Positions 51,594 to 61,200 of a DNA stretch of 64,000 nt are shown here, piece after piece. The position numbers and the translations under genes are program-made. Source of the stretch: Streptomyces agglomeratus (GTDB lineage Bacteria > Actinomycetota > Actinomycetes > Streptomycetales > Streptomycetaceae); assembly GCF_001746415.1 (NCBI RefSeq), contig NZ_MEHJ01000001.1:5028501-5092500 (forward strand), read 5' to 3'. Within the stretch, counting starts at the first letter, position 1; each line of letters begins with the position of its first letter. The notes beneath the pieces were generated by a model. It was given only the letters and a program-made list of their open reading frames with translations. It made no database searches and was not told the DNA's origin.

Positions 51594-53405
51594 TCAGGCG
51601 GGTGCGTACCGCGCGATCGGGTTGTCGAGGGTGCCGACGAGCTGGAGCGCGCCCGCCGGGTCCTGAAGGTCGACCATCTGCTTGTTGTTGCGCAGCTGGA
51701 GCCGGTTCAGGCAGGACAGCGCGAACTCGGGCGCGAACATGTCGTACTGCTTGAACTTGTCCGCGAGCTCCGGGTGGGCCTGCTGGTAGTCGGCCACGCA
51801 GTCCGCGACCGCCCGCCAGAAGGTCTCCTCGTCGAGTACGCCGTCGGTGGCGAGCGTGGCGCCGAGGAAGCGGAAGAAGCAGTCGAAGACGTCGGTGAAC
51901 AGCGACAGCAGCTTCATGTCCTCCGGGACCTCGGCGCGCACGCGCTCGACGGCCGGCGGGAGCACCGCGTCCGGGTCCATCACGCAGATCTCCTCCGCGA
52001 TGTCCTTGAAGATGGCGCGGGTCACGACGCCGTCCTCGACGGCGAGGATGACGTTCTCGCCGTGCGGCATGAAGACGAGGTCGTACGTGTAGAAGCTGTG
52101 CAGCAGCGGAGTGAGGTACGCGTGGAGGTAGCGGCGCAGCCAGTTCGCGGGTTCGAGGCCCGACTCGGCGATGAGGGCGCCCGCGAAGGACGCGCCGTCG
52201 TGGTCGGTGTGCAGCAGCGACGCCATGGTGGCGAGGCGCTCGCCCGGCGCGAGCGACGGGACGGGGCTCTCGCGCCACAGCGCGGCGAGCATCTTGAGGT
52301 ACGGGGAGCCCTTGGCGGTGGCCGCTTCGTACTGGCGGTGGTGGTAGCCGATGGCCGCGCGCTCGCGGATGATCGTCAGGCCGGTGGACCGGAAGGTGTC
52401 GTCACCGGCGATCAGGTTGGCCAGCCAGTCGTTGATGGCGGGCGTGGCCTCCATGTAGGCGGCCGACAGTCCGCGCATGAAGCCCATGTTGATGACGGAC
52501 AGAGCCGTCTTGACGTAGTGCTTCGACGGGGCGCTCGTGTTGAAGAAGGTACGGATCGACTGCTGGGCGAGGTAGGTGTCGTCGCCCTCGCCGAGGCAGA
52601 CGAGGCGCTGCTGGGCGACCTCGGCCGAGAAGGTGACGGACAGCTTGTTCCACCACTGCCAGGGGTGCACCGGGATGAGGTAGTAGTCGGCCAGGTCGAG
52701 CCCGAGGCCGGCCAGCGTCGCCGCGAACCGGTCGACGGTCGCGTCGCCCAGCTCGTCCCGTACGAAGCTCTCGTAGTCGAGTCCCGCGCCGGACGTGAAG
52801 GTGGCGTGGTCGCGCCGGGCCGCCAGCCAGACCAGCCGGACGGGCGCGGCGGTCTCGGGGGCGTACGCGCGGTACTCGTTGATGCCGAAACCGAGGCGGC
52901 CGTTGTTGGCGACGAAGCAGGGGTGACCCTCGGTCATCCCGGTCTCGATCGCCTGGAAGCCGGCGCGGCTGAGGGCGGCGGAGGTGACGGGCGTCTTGGT
53001 GAGCTTGTACGCCGTACCGGAGAGGGTGGAGCTGATCTCCTCCAGGTAGACGGGCAGGATCTCCGCGCTCAGGCCGAGCGCCCCGCGCAGCTCGATGAAG
53101 AATTCGAGCGCGTCGAGGGCAATCTCGGCGCCGTCGCGATGGCGGGTGATGGACTCCGGGGAGACCTGCCAGTGGTCGAGCGCGTGGCGGCGGGCGGCGA
53201 AGCGGTACTCGGTCGCGCCATCGTCCGAGCGGACGGCGTAGGTGTCGTCACCGAGCGGCTCGGGCGTCAGCAGGCGCTCGTGGGAGAACTCGGCGAGCGC
53301 CTTGCGGACGAGCAGGCGGCTCGCGTGCGCCCAGCGCTCGGGGGTGAGGTGGGAGACGGCGCCGGCCGGGGTCGTGGCGGCAGGGTCCACGGCGGCGGGG
53401 TTCAC
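51594..53405 (-). CDS. desD: Desferrioxamine synthetase DesD (NIS family)
   Basis: A 603-residue NIS (IucA/IucC-type) synthetase that joins and cyclises N-hydroxy-N-succinyl/acyl-cadaverine units into desferrioxamine E or B using ATP. Family segments include MTEGHPCFVANNGRLGFGI (about 155-175), HPWQWWNKL, KTALSVINMGFMRGLSAAYM and FMPHGENVILAVEDG. The GTG start overlaps the desC stop (GTGA). It is last in the iron-regulated desABCD operon. Confidence 0.95.
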   Translation of the reverse strand: MNPAAVDPAATTPAGAVSHLTPERWAHASRLLVRKALAEFSHERLLTPEPLGDDTYAVRSDDGATEYRFAARRHALDHWQVSPESITRHRDGAEIALDALEFFIELRGALGLSAEILPVYLEEISSTLSGTAYKLTKTPVTSAALSRAGFQAIETGMTEGHPCFVANNGRLGFGINEYRAYAPETAAPVRLVWLAARRDHATFTSGAGLDYESFVRDELGDATVDRFAATLAGLGLDLADYYLIPVHPWQWWNKLSVTFSAEVAQQRLVCLGEGDDTYLAQQSIRTFFNTSAPSKHYVKTALSVINMGFMRGLSAAYMEATPAINDWLANLIAGDDTFRSTGLTIIRERAAIGYHHRQYEAATAKGSPYLKMLAALWRESPVPSLAPGERLATMASLLHTDHDGASFAGALIAESGLEPANWLRRYLHAYLTPLLHSFYTYDLVFMPHGENVILAVEDGVVTRAIFKDIAEEICVMDPDAVLPPAVERVRAEVPEDMKLLSLFTDVFDCFFRFLGATLATDGVLDEETFWRAVADCVADYQQAHPELADKFKQYDMFAPEFALSCLNRLQLRNNKQMVDLQDPAGALQLVGTLDNPIARYAPA

Positions 53406-53938
53406 AGGGCGGCTCCCACGGCGGCGTGGAAGCTCTCACGGGTGCAGACGCTCAGGTAGGCGTCCTTCTCCGGCTTGGCGATCTTCTCGACGATCTCGAA
53501 GCCGACTGCCTCGTTGAGGCGGTGTACGGCGGTGTTGCGCACGTCGGGCTCGACGACCACGCGGCGGGTGGCCGGGTCGGCGAACAGCGTCTCCATCACC
53601 GCGGCGATCACGGCGCGGGTGAAGCCGTGGACGGGCTTGTCGGTCGGCGCGACCAGGAAGTGCATGCCGACGTCGCCGGGCTGGGCGTCGTACAGGCCGA
53701 CGAGCTCGACGTGGGCGGGGTCGTAGCGCTCCATGAGGAAGGCGGGCTCGCCCTCGTACTCGCCGATGAAGGCGTCGTGGTGCTCGGAGGCGGATATCGC
53801 CATGTACTCGCGCTCGACGTCCGGCAGCGACGCCTCCTGCATCATCCAGAAGGCCGCCTTGGGGTGCGTCACCCAGCCGTGCAGCAGCCCGGCGTCCGCG
53901 AAGGGGGCGAGAGGGCGGATGGAGAATGAGTTGTTCAT
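53402..53938 (-). CDS. desC: Hydroxycadaverine acyltransferase DesC (GNAT)
   Basis: A 178-residue GNAT-fold acyltransferase that acylates N-hydroxycadaverine with succinyl- or acetyl-CoA. AlcB-type features: [21 protein letters not shown] at the start, [27 protein letters not shown] in the middle and [17 protein letters not shown] near the CoA site. The ATG overlaps the desB stop. Confidence 0.93.
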   Translation of the reverse strand: MNNSFSIRPLAPFADAGLLHGWVTHPKAAFWMMQEASLPDVEREYMAISASEHHDAFIGEYEGEPAFLMERYDPAHVELVGLYDAQPGDVGMHFLVAPTDKPVHGFTRAVIAAVMETLFADPATRRVVVEPDVRNTAVHRLNEAVGFEIVEKIAKPEKDAYLSVCTRESFHAAVGAAL

Positions 53939-55218
53939 ATGGCGAACTCCTGGAAAGCGATGGTCTTCTCGACCGGGTAGTACTCGGAGCCCAGCAGCTC
54001 ACCGATGATGTAGGCGTTGCGGTACGCGCTCATGCCCAGGTCGGGCGAGGTGATGCTGTGGGTGTGGACGGCGGCGTTCTGGAGGAAGATGCCGCGTCCG
54101 GTGGTGTCGATGCTGTAGTTGCGGGCCACGTCGTACCGGCCCTGCCCGTCCCAGCGGATCCGGTCCCGTACGCCCTCCAGGAAGGCGGGCGTGCGGTAGC
54201 GGTAGCCGGTCGCCAGGACCAGACCCTCGGTGAGCAGCTCGAAGTCCTTGCCCTGCTCCTCCTGGCACAGGCCAAGGGTGTACGTCCCGGTCCCCGCGTC
54301 GTGGCTCGCGGTGTTCAGCGAGGAGTTGGTGAGCAGCCGGGTGGGGACCGGGCCCTTGAGGCTCTTCTGGTAGAGCAGGTCGAAGATCGCGTCGATCAGC
54401 TCGGAGTCGATGCCCTTGAAGAGGTTCTTCTGCTGGGACTCCAGGCGGTAGCGCGTCTTCTCGGGGAGCGCGTGGAAGTAGTCGACGTACTCCGGGGAGG
54501 TCATCTCCAGCGTGAGCTTGGTGTACTCCAGCGGGAAGAAGCGCGGGGAGCGGGTGACCCAGTTGAGCCGGTAGCCGTGCACGTCGATCTCGGAGAGGAG
54601 ATCGTAATAGATCTCCGCCGCGCTCTGGCCGCTGCCGACCAGAGTGATGGACTTCTTCGCCTGGAGCGCCTCTTTGCTCTGCACATAGCGCGAGTTGTGG
54701 ACGAAGTCGCCGCCGAGGTCCTGGCAGGCGTCCGGGATGTACGGCGGGGTGCCGGTGCCCAGGACCAGGTGGCGGGCGCGGTAGGTGGTGTCCTGGGTGC
54801 GGACGACGTACAGCTCGGCCTCGGCGTCGAACTCGACGGAGGAGACCGTCTGGTTGAAGCGGATGTTGCTGAGCTTGGCGGCGGCCCAGCGGCAGTAGTC
54901 GTTGTACTCGGTCCGCAGCGGATAGAAGTTCTCACGGATGTAGAACGAGTACAGCCGCCCCGACTCCTTCAGATACTGGAGGAAGGAGTACGGCGAGGTC
55001 GGGTCGGCCATCGTGACCAGGTCCGACATGAAGGGCGTCTGGAGGTGTGCGCCTTCCAGGAACATCCCGGCGTGCCACTCGAAGTTCGGCTTCGTCTCCA
55101 GGAAGAGACCGGCCAGCTCGTCGATCGGCTCGGTCAGGCAGGCGAGGCCGAGGTTGAACGGACCGAGTCCGATACCGATGAAGTCAAGAGGCGCGAGGGG
55201 CTCAAGAGGCGTGGACAA
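53935..55218 (-). CDS. desB: Cadaverine N-monooxygenase DesB
   Basis: A 427-residue FAD/NADPH monooxygenase that N-hydroxylates cadaverine. FAD motif [14 protein letters not shown] is at the start, NADPH motif [17 protein letters not shown] near residue 195 and an [12 protein letters not shown] segment near 350. It is related to IucD/SidA. The end overlaps desC (ATGA), and the start overlaps the desA end by 17 bp. Confidence 0.94.
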   Translation of the reverse strand: MSTPLEPLAPLDFIGIGLGPFNLGLACLTEPIDELAGLFLETKPNFEWHAGMFLEGAHLQTPFMSDLVTMADPTSPYSFLQYLKESGRLYSFYIRENFYPLRTEYNDYCRWAAAKLSNIRFNQTVSSVEFDAEAELYVVRTQDTTYRARHLVLGTGTPPYIPDACQDLGGDFVHNSRYVQSKEALQAKKSITLVGSGQSAAEIYYDLLSEIDVHGYRLNWVTRSPRFFPLEYTKLTLEMTSPEYVDYFHALPEKTRYRLESQQKNLFKGIDSELIDAIFDLLYQKSLKGPVPTRLLTNSSLNTASHDAGTGTYTLGLCQEEQGKDFELLTEGLVLATGYRYRTPAFLEGVRDRIRWDGQGRYDVARNYSIDTTGRGIFLQNAAVHTHSITSPDLGMSAYRNAYIIGELLGSEYYPVEKTIAFQEFAI

Positions 55219-56656
55219 GGGACTCTCCCAGGTACTGCTCGGCGTGGCCGGCGATGAGGTCGAGTACGGCCGCGATGTCGGTCAGCGTCGTCTCGGGGTT
55301 GAGAAGGGTGAATTTCAGGTAGTGCTTGCCGCCGACCTTCGTCCCGGCCACGACGGCGTCGCCGGAGGCGAACAGCGCCTTGCGGGCGTAGAGGTTGGCG
55401 CGGTCGATCACCGCGGGGCTGGTGACGTCGGCCGGGATGTAGCGGAAGACGAGGGTGGAGAGAGTGGGCTGGACGACGACGTCGTAGCGCGGGTCGCCGG
55501 CGAGCAGCTGCCAGCCGTCGGCCGCCAGGTCGCAGACCTCGTCGAAGAGTTCACCGACGCCGTCCGCGCCCATGGTCCGCAGCGTCATCCACAGCTTGAG
55601 GGCGTCGAAGCGGCGGGTGGTCTGGAGGGACTTGTCGACCTGGTTGGGGATGCGCTCCTCGGCCATCCGGCGCGGGTTGAGGTAGTCGGCGTGGTACGTC
55701 GCGTGGCGCAGGGTGGCGCCGTCGCGGACCAGCAGCGCGCTCGAACTCACCGGCTGGAAGAAGGACTTGTGGTAGTCGACGGTGACCGAGTCGGCCTTCT
55801 CGATGCCGTCGAGGAGGTGGCGGCGGCTGCGGGAGGCCAGCAGGCCGCAGCCGTACGCCGCGTCGACGTGCATCCAGGTGCCGTACAGCTCGCACAGCTC
55901 GGCGATCTCGGGCAGCGGGTCGATCGAGCCGAAGTCGGTGGTGCCGGCGGTGGCGACGACGGCCATCGGGACGAGGCCCTCGTTCGCGCAGCGGGCCAGC
56001 TCGCGGGCGAGGGCCACGGTCTGCATGCGCTTGTCGCCGTCGCAGGGGATCGCGATGACGGCTTCGGGGGAGAGGCCGAGGAGTTTCGCGGACTTCTGGA
56101 CGCTGAAGTGGCCGCACTCGGAGGCGAAGACGCGGAGTTTGGCGGAGTCGGTCGTCTTGGCCTCCTCGCGGGCGAGGAGGAGTGCCTGGAGGTTCGACTG
56201 GGAGCCGCCGCTGGTGAAGACGCCGTCGGCGCCGGTCTCGGCGTTCGTACCGAAGCCGATGCGGGCGGTCGTCCAGTCGACGAGGCGGCGCTCGATGAGG
56301 GTGGCGCCCGCGCTCTGGTCCCAGGTGTCCAGGGAGGAGTTCACGGCGGAGAGCACGGCCTCGGCGGCGACGGCCGGGATGACGACCGGGCAGTTGAGGT
56401 GCGCGAGGTAGCGCGGGTGGTGGAAGTAGACGGCGTCCCGCAGGTAGACGGATTCCAGCTCGTCCAGGGCGCTGGTGATGTCACCGAGCGGCCGGTCGAG
56501 GTCTATCGCGTCGAATCTGGGGGCGAGCTGCTCCGGCGTGATGCCGGTGAACGGCCGGTCGGTCGCGGCGAGTTTGTCCGCCACCCGCTCGACCGCTGCG
56601 GTGGCGGTCCGGCGATACCGCTCGGCGGTCGTGTCATTGAGCAGGTGTGAGCGCAT
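55202..56656 (-). CDS. desA: Lysine decarboxylase DesA (PLP)
   Basis: A 484-residue group II PLP decarboxylase that makes cadaverine from lysine. PLP-binding Lys lies in [15 protein letters not shown] (about 310); [17 protein letters not shown] and WMHVDAAYG carry other cofactor residues. It is the first gene of desABCD, preceded by an iron box 74-92 bp upstream. ATG 56656 follows GGGAGGA. Confidence 0.95.
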   Translation of the reverse strand: MRSHLLNDTTAERYRRTATAAVERVADKLAATDRPFTGITPEQLAPRFDAIDLDRPLGDITSALDELESVYLRDAVYFHHPRYLAHLNCPVVIPAVAAEAVLSAVNSSLDTWDQSAGATLIERRLVDWTTARIGFGTNAETGADGVFTSGGSQSNLQALLLAREEAKTTDSAKLRVFASECGHFSVQKSAKLLGLSPEAVIAIPCDGDKRMQTVALARELARCANEGLVPMAVVATAGTTDFGSIDPLPEIAELCELYGTWMHVDAAYGCGLLASRSRRHLLDGIEKADSVTVDYHKSFFQPVSSSALLVRDGATLRHATYHADYLNPRRMAEERIPNQVDKSLQTTRRFDALKLWMTLRTMGADGVGELFDEVCDLAADGWQLLAGDPRYDVVVQPTLSTLVFRYIPADVTSPAVIDRANLYARKALFASGDAVVAGTKVGGKHYLKFTLLNPETTLTDIAAVLDLIAGHAEQYLGESLVHAS

Positions 56657-56729
56657 GAACTGTCCTCCCGGGTACGGGAATCAACGCGCCCTCAGGACAG
56701 GAGAGGGGGGCGAGGGCGCGATGTGTAAG

Positions 56730-56748
56730 TAAGGTTAGCCTACCCTTA
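56730..56748. promoter_or_regulatory. Iron box upstream of desA
   Basis: The 19-bp TAAGGTTAGCCTACCCTTA, inside a longer palindrome 56726-56752 (TAAGTAAGG...), fits the DmdR1/DtxR-type iron box (consensus about TTAGGTTAGGCTAACCTAA). Iron-loaded DmdR1 should repress desABCD. Confidence 0.93.
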
Positions 56749-56918
56749 CTTAAACTCGCAACGACCCTCGCCCCCCAGGAGGCGCAGCTGTTGTGGCAAG
56801 ACGGTGGGAAGCGGGTGGAAGGAGCGCGAACCGCGAGAAGGCTGCGGGGTCGGCGGGGGAGCCGGCCATAGGGCCGGCGGCGGGAAGGACGGTGGAAGGA
56901 CGGCCGGTGGCCGCGCTT

Positions 56919-57785
56919 CTACGCCTCTTCCTCTTCCGCCCGTTCGCGGAGCTGCTCCTCGCTCAGCCCGCGGCGCCAGTAGCCCACGAACGTCACGCGC
57001 TTGCGGTCGAACTTCCGCTCCTGGACGAGATGGCGGCGCAGCGCCCGTACACACGAGGACTCGCCGGCGATCCACGTGTACGGCGTGCCCCCGGGCAACT
57101 CCGCCGCGCTCACCGCCTCAAGGGGAGTGGGCGCTTTCTCGTCCCGTACCAGCCAGGTGATGTCCGCGTCGGCCGCCGTGGACAGCTCCAGACGGTCGTC
57201 GGCGTGCTGGACCTCGATCCAGACCTTCGCCTTCGTGCCCGCCGGCAGCCACTCCAGGGCGGCGGCCGCGGCCGGAAGCGCCGTCTCGTCCGCCCATATC
57301 AGGACCCACTCGGTGTCCTGGGGCGGGCGGAAGCGTACGGCGGTGTTGTCCTCGACGGCGGGGCCCAGGACCACGACACGGTCGCCCGAACCCGCCTGCG
57401 CCGCCCAGCGGCTCGCGGGTCCGCCGTCGCCGTGCAGGGCGAAGTCGATGTCGACCTCGTCGGCCTCGGCGCCGTCGGCGGCGCGGCGCTGCTCGCGCAG
57501 TGTGTACGAGCGCATGACCGCGCGCACGTTCTCGGGCAACGCGCGGTACGCACCGAACCAGTCCGGCTCGGTCTCCGGCGGAAGCACCGGTTCCGGCTGG
57601 CCGGGGTGCGGCAGGAAGAGCGAGAGGCTCTGGTCGCGGCCCCCGGAGGCGAAGCCCCGCAGGTCCTCGCCTCCGAACGTGACCCTGAGTAGGGAGGTGC
57701 TGAGCCGTCGCGTCCGCACGACCGTCAGGCCGAAGAAGCGGAACGGGACGGTCGTGGTGTCGGCGGCGGCTTCAGTCCCTGTCAT
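56919..57785 (-). CDS. Siderophore-interacting protein (ferric-siderophore reductase)
   Basis: A 288-residue SIP-family flavin reductase that should release iron from ferrioxamine in the cytoplasm. Features: MRSYTLREQRR near the FAD site (RxYT), IDFALHGDGGPASRWAA near 130, VLIWADETALPAAAAALEWLP near 175 and TPYTWIAGESSCVRALRRHL near 240, with FVGYWRRG at the end. ATG 57785 starts 2 bp from the desE stop, so the two are one operon under the desE iron box. Confidence 0.9.
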   Translation of the reverse strand: MTGTEAAADTTTVPFRFFGLTVVRTRRLSTSLLRVTFGGEDLRGFASGGRDQSLSLFLPHPGQPEPVLPPETEPDWFGAYRALPENVRAVMRSYTLREQRRAADGAEADEVDIDFALHGDGGPASRWAAQAGSGDRVVVLGPAVEDNTAVRFRPPQDTEWVLIWADETALPAAAAALEWLPAGTKAKVWIEVQHADDRLELSTAADADITWLVRDEKAPTPLEAVSAAELPGGTPYTWIAGESSCVRALRRHLVQERKFDRKRVTFVGYWRRGLSEEQLRERAEEEEA

Positions 57786-57787
57786 CG

Positions 57788-58846
57788 TCAGGCGACCTTC
57801 TTGGCCTTCTCGATGGCCTCGGCGAGGTCTTCGAGGATCGGCGCGCACTTGTCGTAGGAGTAGATCGGCTCCGTGGTGCGCGGGATGACCTGGCCGGCCT
57901 TGACGGCGGGCAGCCGGGTCCAGGTCGGCTTGTCCTTCAGGGCGGAGGGCTGAAGAACGGCGGTCCGGTTGTCCATCATGATGATGTCGGCCTTGTACTT
58001 GTCGACGTTCTCCCAGCTCAGGCTCTCGAAGAAGCCGGCCGCGTCGACCTTCGGCTCGACGAAGTTCACGCCCAGCTCCTGGAAGTAGAGCGTGTCGGCG
58101 GACATCTTCGCGAGGGAGACGTAGAACAGGTCCGGGCTCGCCGAGCCGATCATGACCTTGACCTTCGGGTTGGCCTTGGCGGCCTGGCGCAGGCGCTCGG
58201 CCGCCTTCTCGAAGCGGGCCTTGGCGTCAGCGGTCTTCTTGCCCTTGACGTCCGCGCCCAGGGACTCGGCGAGGTCGGCGTGGCGCTGGATCGCCTTGGG
58301 GATCGTGGTCTCGGCGGCCCACAGGGCGACGCTCGGGGCGACCTTGAGGATCTTCTTGCTGGACGCCTCGGGGACGTACCAGAGCTTGTCCTTCTCCCAC
58401 ATGGCGGTGACCAGCAGGTCCGGGTTCAGGCCGACGTACTCCTCGACGTTGAACTCGTCGTAGGCGTTTCCGATGATCTTGACCTTGTTGATGTCGAGGT
58501 CACCGGCCTGCACGTCGGCCTTGCCGTCGGCGGTCTTGGTGGGGCCGAAGACGCCCTTGACCTCGACGCCGAAGTCGTGGAGCGCGGCGGCCACGCCGGT
58601 GAACGCGACGATGTTCTTCGGGGTGGCCGGGCTCTTCACCGTCTTGCCGCGGTCGTCCTTGAAGGTCCACGGCCCCGACTTCCCGGCGGCCTTGTCCTCG
58701 CTTTTCGCGGAGGTCTCGCCGCAGGCGGTCAGCGCGGCGCCGATGCCGAGGGCGCCGCCGACGGCCAGCAGGCTGCGGCGGGAGAGGCGGGAAGCTGGGG
58801 CGTGAGGCATGACGGTGTCTGCTTTCGTACGTGCGGCTGGGTCCAT
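57788..58846 (-). CDS. desE: Ferrioxamine-binding lipoprotein DesE
   Basis: A 352-residue iron-siderophore binding protein. Twin-Arg and lipobox signal (SRRSLLAVGG to LTACGE) precede a FepB/BtuF-type fold with KNIVAFTGVAAALHDFGVEVKGVFG and ENVDKYKADIIMMDNRTAV. It binds ferrioxamine and delivers it to an ABC permease encoded elsewhere. An ATG at 58810 (MPHAPAS) would give a shorter signal peptide and is also possible. An iron box lies 20 bp before the start. It is separate from desABCD. Confidence 0.92.
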   Translation of the reverse strand: MDPAARTKADTVMPHAPASRLSRRSLLAVGGALGIGAALTACGETSAKSEDKAAGKSGPWTFKDDRGKTVKSPATPKNIVAFTGVAAALHDFGVEVKGVFGPTKTADGKADVQAGDLDINKVKIIGNAYDEFNVEEYVGLNPDLLVTAMWEKDKLWYVPEASSKKILKVAPSVALWAAETTIPKAIQRHADLAESLGADVKGKKTADAKARFEKAAERLRQAAKANPKVKVMIGSASPDLFYVSLAKMSADTLYFQELGVNFVEPKVDAAGFFESLSWENVDKYKADIIMMDNRTAVLQPSALKDKPTWTRLPAVKAGQVIPRTTEPIYSYDKCAPILEDLAEAIEKAKKVA

Positions 58847-58864
58847 CGCGGGACAAGTTCGAGG

Positions 58865-58883
58865 GTAGGTTAGCCTAACCTCA
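58865..58883. promoter_or_regulatory. Iron box upstream of desE
   Basis: The near-perfect palindrome TAGGTTAGCCTAACCT lies inside 58865-58883 and matches the DmdR1/DtxR box. It overlaps the expected desE promoter, giving iron repression of desE and the reductase gene. Confidence 0.95.
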
Positions 58884-59042
58884 CGTGATGTCCAGGGGCC
58901 GGTTCCACGAGGCGGACAGCGTCGGGGAGCGGGCGAGCCGAACTGCCTCTGGGACTAACGGCGTTGCCGCTGGACCGCGCCGAAGCCCTCGCGGGACCGC
59001 GGTGCCGGACCGTCACCTCCCCGCACCCGCCGCACGCACAGC

Positions 59043-59068
59043 GGCCCCGCACCGTGCGGTGCGGGGCC
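59043..59068. terminator. 11-bp hairpin after acdH
   Basis: GGCCCCGCACC/GGTGCGGGGCC pairs perfectly around a GTGC loop, 25 bp beyond the acdH stop on the minus strand. Confidence 0.82.
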
Positions 59069-59092
59069 GGTCTGGTCCGGTGTTACGGGATG

Positions 59093-60253
59093 TCAGCCGG
59101 TGAGGCCGAGCTCGCGGGCGATCAGCATGCGCTGGACCTCGCTCGTGCCCTCACCGATCTCCAGGATCTTGGAGTCGCGCCACATGCGGGCCACCGGGTA
59201 CTCGTTCATGAAGCCGTAGCCGCCGTGGATCTGGGTGGCCTCGCGGGCGTTGTCGACCGCGACCGTGGAGGAGTACAGCTTCGCCAGCGCCGCCTCCTTC
59301 TTGAACGGCTCGCCCTGGACCAGGCGCGACGCGGCGTCGCGCCAGCCGACGCGGGCCATGTGCGCGCGCATCTCCATGTCGGCGATCTTGAACTGGATCG
59401 CCTGGTTGGAGCCGATCGGCCGGCCGAAGGTGTGCCGCTCCTTCGCGTACGCCACGGACTCGTCGACGCAGCCCTGGGCCAGGCCGGTCGCGAGTGCCGA
59501 GATGGCGATGCGGCCCTCGTCGAGGATGCGCAGGAACTGGGCGTAACCCCGGCCCTCTTCACCGAGCAGGTTGCCGAGCGGCACCCGCACGTCGGAGAAC
59601 GACAGCTCGCGGGTGTCCGAGGCGTTCCAGCCGACCTTGGAGTACGGGGCGGCGACGGTGAAGCCGGGGGTGCCGGACGGGACGATGATCGCCGAGATCT
59701 CCGGCTTGCCGTCGGGCTTGCGGCCGGTCACGGCGGTGACGGTGACCAGGCCGGTGATGTCCGTACCGGAGTTGGTGATGAAGCACTTGGAGCCGTTGAT
59801 GACCCACTCGTCGCCCTCGCGGCGCGCGGTCGTCTTCGTGCCGCCGGCGTCCGAGCCGCAGTCCGGCTCGGTCAGGCCGAACGCGCCCAGCATCTCGCCC
59901 GAGCACAGCCGGGGCAGCCACTCGCGCTTCTGCTCCTCCGTGCCGAAGCGGAAGACGGGCATCGCGCCCAGCGAGACGCCCGCTTCGAGGGTGATGGCCA
60001 CGGAGGAGTCGACGCGGGCCAGCTCTTCGAGGACGATGCCGAGCGCGAGGTAGTCGCCGCCCATGCCGCCGTACTCCTCCGGGAAGGGCAGTCCGAAGAG
60101 CCCCATGCGGCCCATCTCGCGGACGATCTCGTACGGGAACTCGTGGCGCTCGTAGAAGTCGCCGATCTTCGGGGCGACGACGTCGTGGGCGAACTCCTCG
60201 ACCGTGCGGCGGAGTTCTTCGTGCTCGGGCGAGAGGCGGTGGTCGAGGGACAT
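59093..60253 (-). CDS. acdH: Acyl-CoA dehydrogenase AcdH (branched-chain/isovaleryl type)
   Basis: A 386-residue flavoprotein that oxidises short branched acyl-CoAs, probably isovaleryl-CoA, at the C2-C3 bond. Signatures: AFGLTEPDCGSDAGG, KCFITNSGTDITGLV, GGYGFMNEYPVARMWRDSKIL and EGTSEVQRMLIAREL; the catalytic Glu sits near 366-372. It is last in the operon after HMG-CoA lyase and the MCC subunits, so the product methylcrotonyl-CoA feeds the carboxylase. A 2-bp gap to hmgL implies coupling. Confidence 0.93.
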   Translation of the reverse strand: MSLDHRLSPEHEELRRTVEEFAHDVVAPKIGDFYERHEFPYEIVREMGRMGLFGLPFPEEYGGMGGDYLALGIVLEELARVDSSVAITLEAGVSLGAMPVFRFGTEEQKREWLPRLCSGEMLGAFGLTEPDCGSDAGGTKTTARREGDEWVINGSKCFITNSGTDITGLVTVTAVTGRKPDGKPEISAIIVPSGTPGFTVAAPYSKVGWNASDTRELSFSDVRVPLGNLLGEEGRGYAQFLRILDEGRIAISALATGLAQGCVDESVAYAKERHTFGRPIGSNQAIQFKIADMEMRAHMARVGWRDAASRLVQGEPFKKEAALAKLYSSTVAVDNAREATQIHGGYGFMNEYPVARMWRDSKILEIGEGTSEVQRMLIARELGLTG

Positions 60254-60255
60254 GG

Positions 60256-61200
60256 CTACGACTCCTTGTGGGACAGGGCACGCACGGTGCGGGAGGGGCT
60301 GGGGCGGCCCAGCCGTTCGGCCATCCACGCGCTGGTGGCGGTGAGGCGGCCGAGATCGACCCCGGTTTCGATACCGAGGCCGTCGAGCATCCACACGAGG
60401 TCTTCGGTGGCGAGATTTCCGGTGGCGCTCTTCGCGTACGGGCAGCCGCCGAGGCCGCCCGCGGAGGCGTCCACGGTGGTGACGCCGTGCTGGAGCGCAG
60501 CGAGCGTGTTGGAGAGGGCCTGGCCGTACGTGTCGTGGAAGTGCACGCCGATCGCGGAGGTCGGGACTCCGGCCTCGTTGAGGGCGGTGAGCAGGGCCAG
60601 GACGTGGCCGGGCGTGGCGACGCCGATCGTGTCGCCGAGACTCAGTTCGTCGCAGCCGAGCTCCACGAGCGCCTTGGCGACCCTGACGACCTGGGAGACC
60701 GGGACCGCGCCTTCCCACGGATCGCCGAAGCACATGGAGAGGTAGCCGCGTACGTGGACCTCGTCCTGCCTGGCGCGGGCCACGACCGGCTCGAACATGG
60801 CGAGCGACTCGTCGACGGTCCGGTTGAGGTTGCGGTTCGCGAACGTCTCGGTCGCGCTCCCGAACACGGCGATGCGGCGCGCGCCGAGCGCGAGCGCGCG
60901 GTCGAGACCACGGGCGTTCGGCACGAGCACCGGGAGGTGGGCCTCCCCCCCCAGGTCCCGCAGCATCGGGAACAGCGCTTCGGCGTCGGCCAGCTGGGGC
61001 ACCCACTTGGGGTGCACGAAGCTGGTCGCCTCGACGGTGGTGAGTCCGGCGCCGGCGAGGCGGTGGATGAACTCCGCCTTCACCTCGGTCGGCACGACGC
61101 TCTTCTCGTTCTGGAGACCGTCACGGGCCCCGACTTCGTGAATGCGTACGCGGGCCGGCAGACCGGTCGCCGTCACGCGCATCGGCAGTCCGTCGGTCAT
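60256..61200 (-). CDS. hmgL: Hydroxymethylglutaryl-CoA lyase
   Basis: A 314-residue lyase that splits HMG-CoA to acetoacetate and acetyl-CoA, the last step of leucine degradation. Motifs: [11 protein letters not shown] at the start (Arg and Asp), [30 protein letters not shown] near the end with the catalytic Cys, and [13 protein letters not shown]. The ATG overlaps the MCC alpha stop (ATGA). Confidence 0.93.
   Translation of the reverse strand: MTDGLPMRVTATGLPARVRIHEVGARDGLQNEKSVVPTEVKAEFIHRLAGAGLTTVEATSFVHPKWVPQLADAEALFPMLRDLGGEAHLPVLVPNARGLDRALALGARRIAVFGSATETFANRNLNRTVDESLAMFEPVVARARQDEVHVRGYLSMCFGDPWEGAVPVSQVVRVAKALVELGCDELSLGDTIGVATPGHVLALLTALNEAGVPTSAIGVHFHDTYGQALSNTLAALQHGVTTVDASAGGLGGCPYAKSATGNLATEDLVWMLDGLGIETGVDLGRLTATSAWMAERLGRPSPSRTVRALSHKES

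Noticed and set aside
49740..53459. A 1239-codon plus-strand open frame
   Set aside because: It runs in a wrong frame across hexA and antisense to desD. It has no domain and has low-complexity composition.
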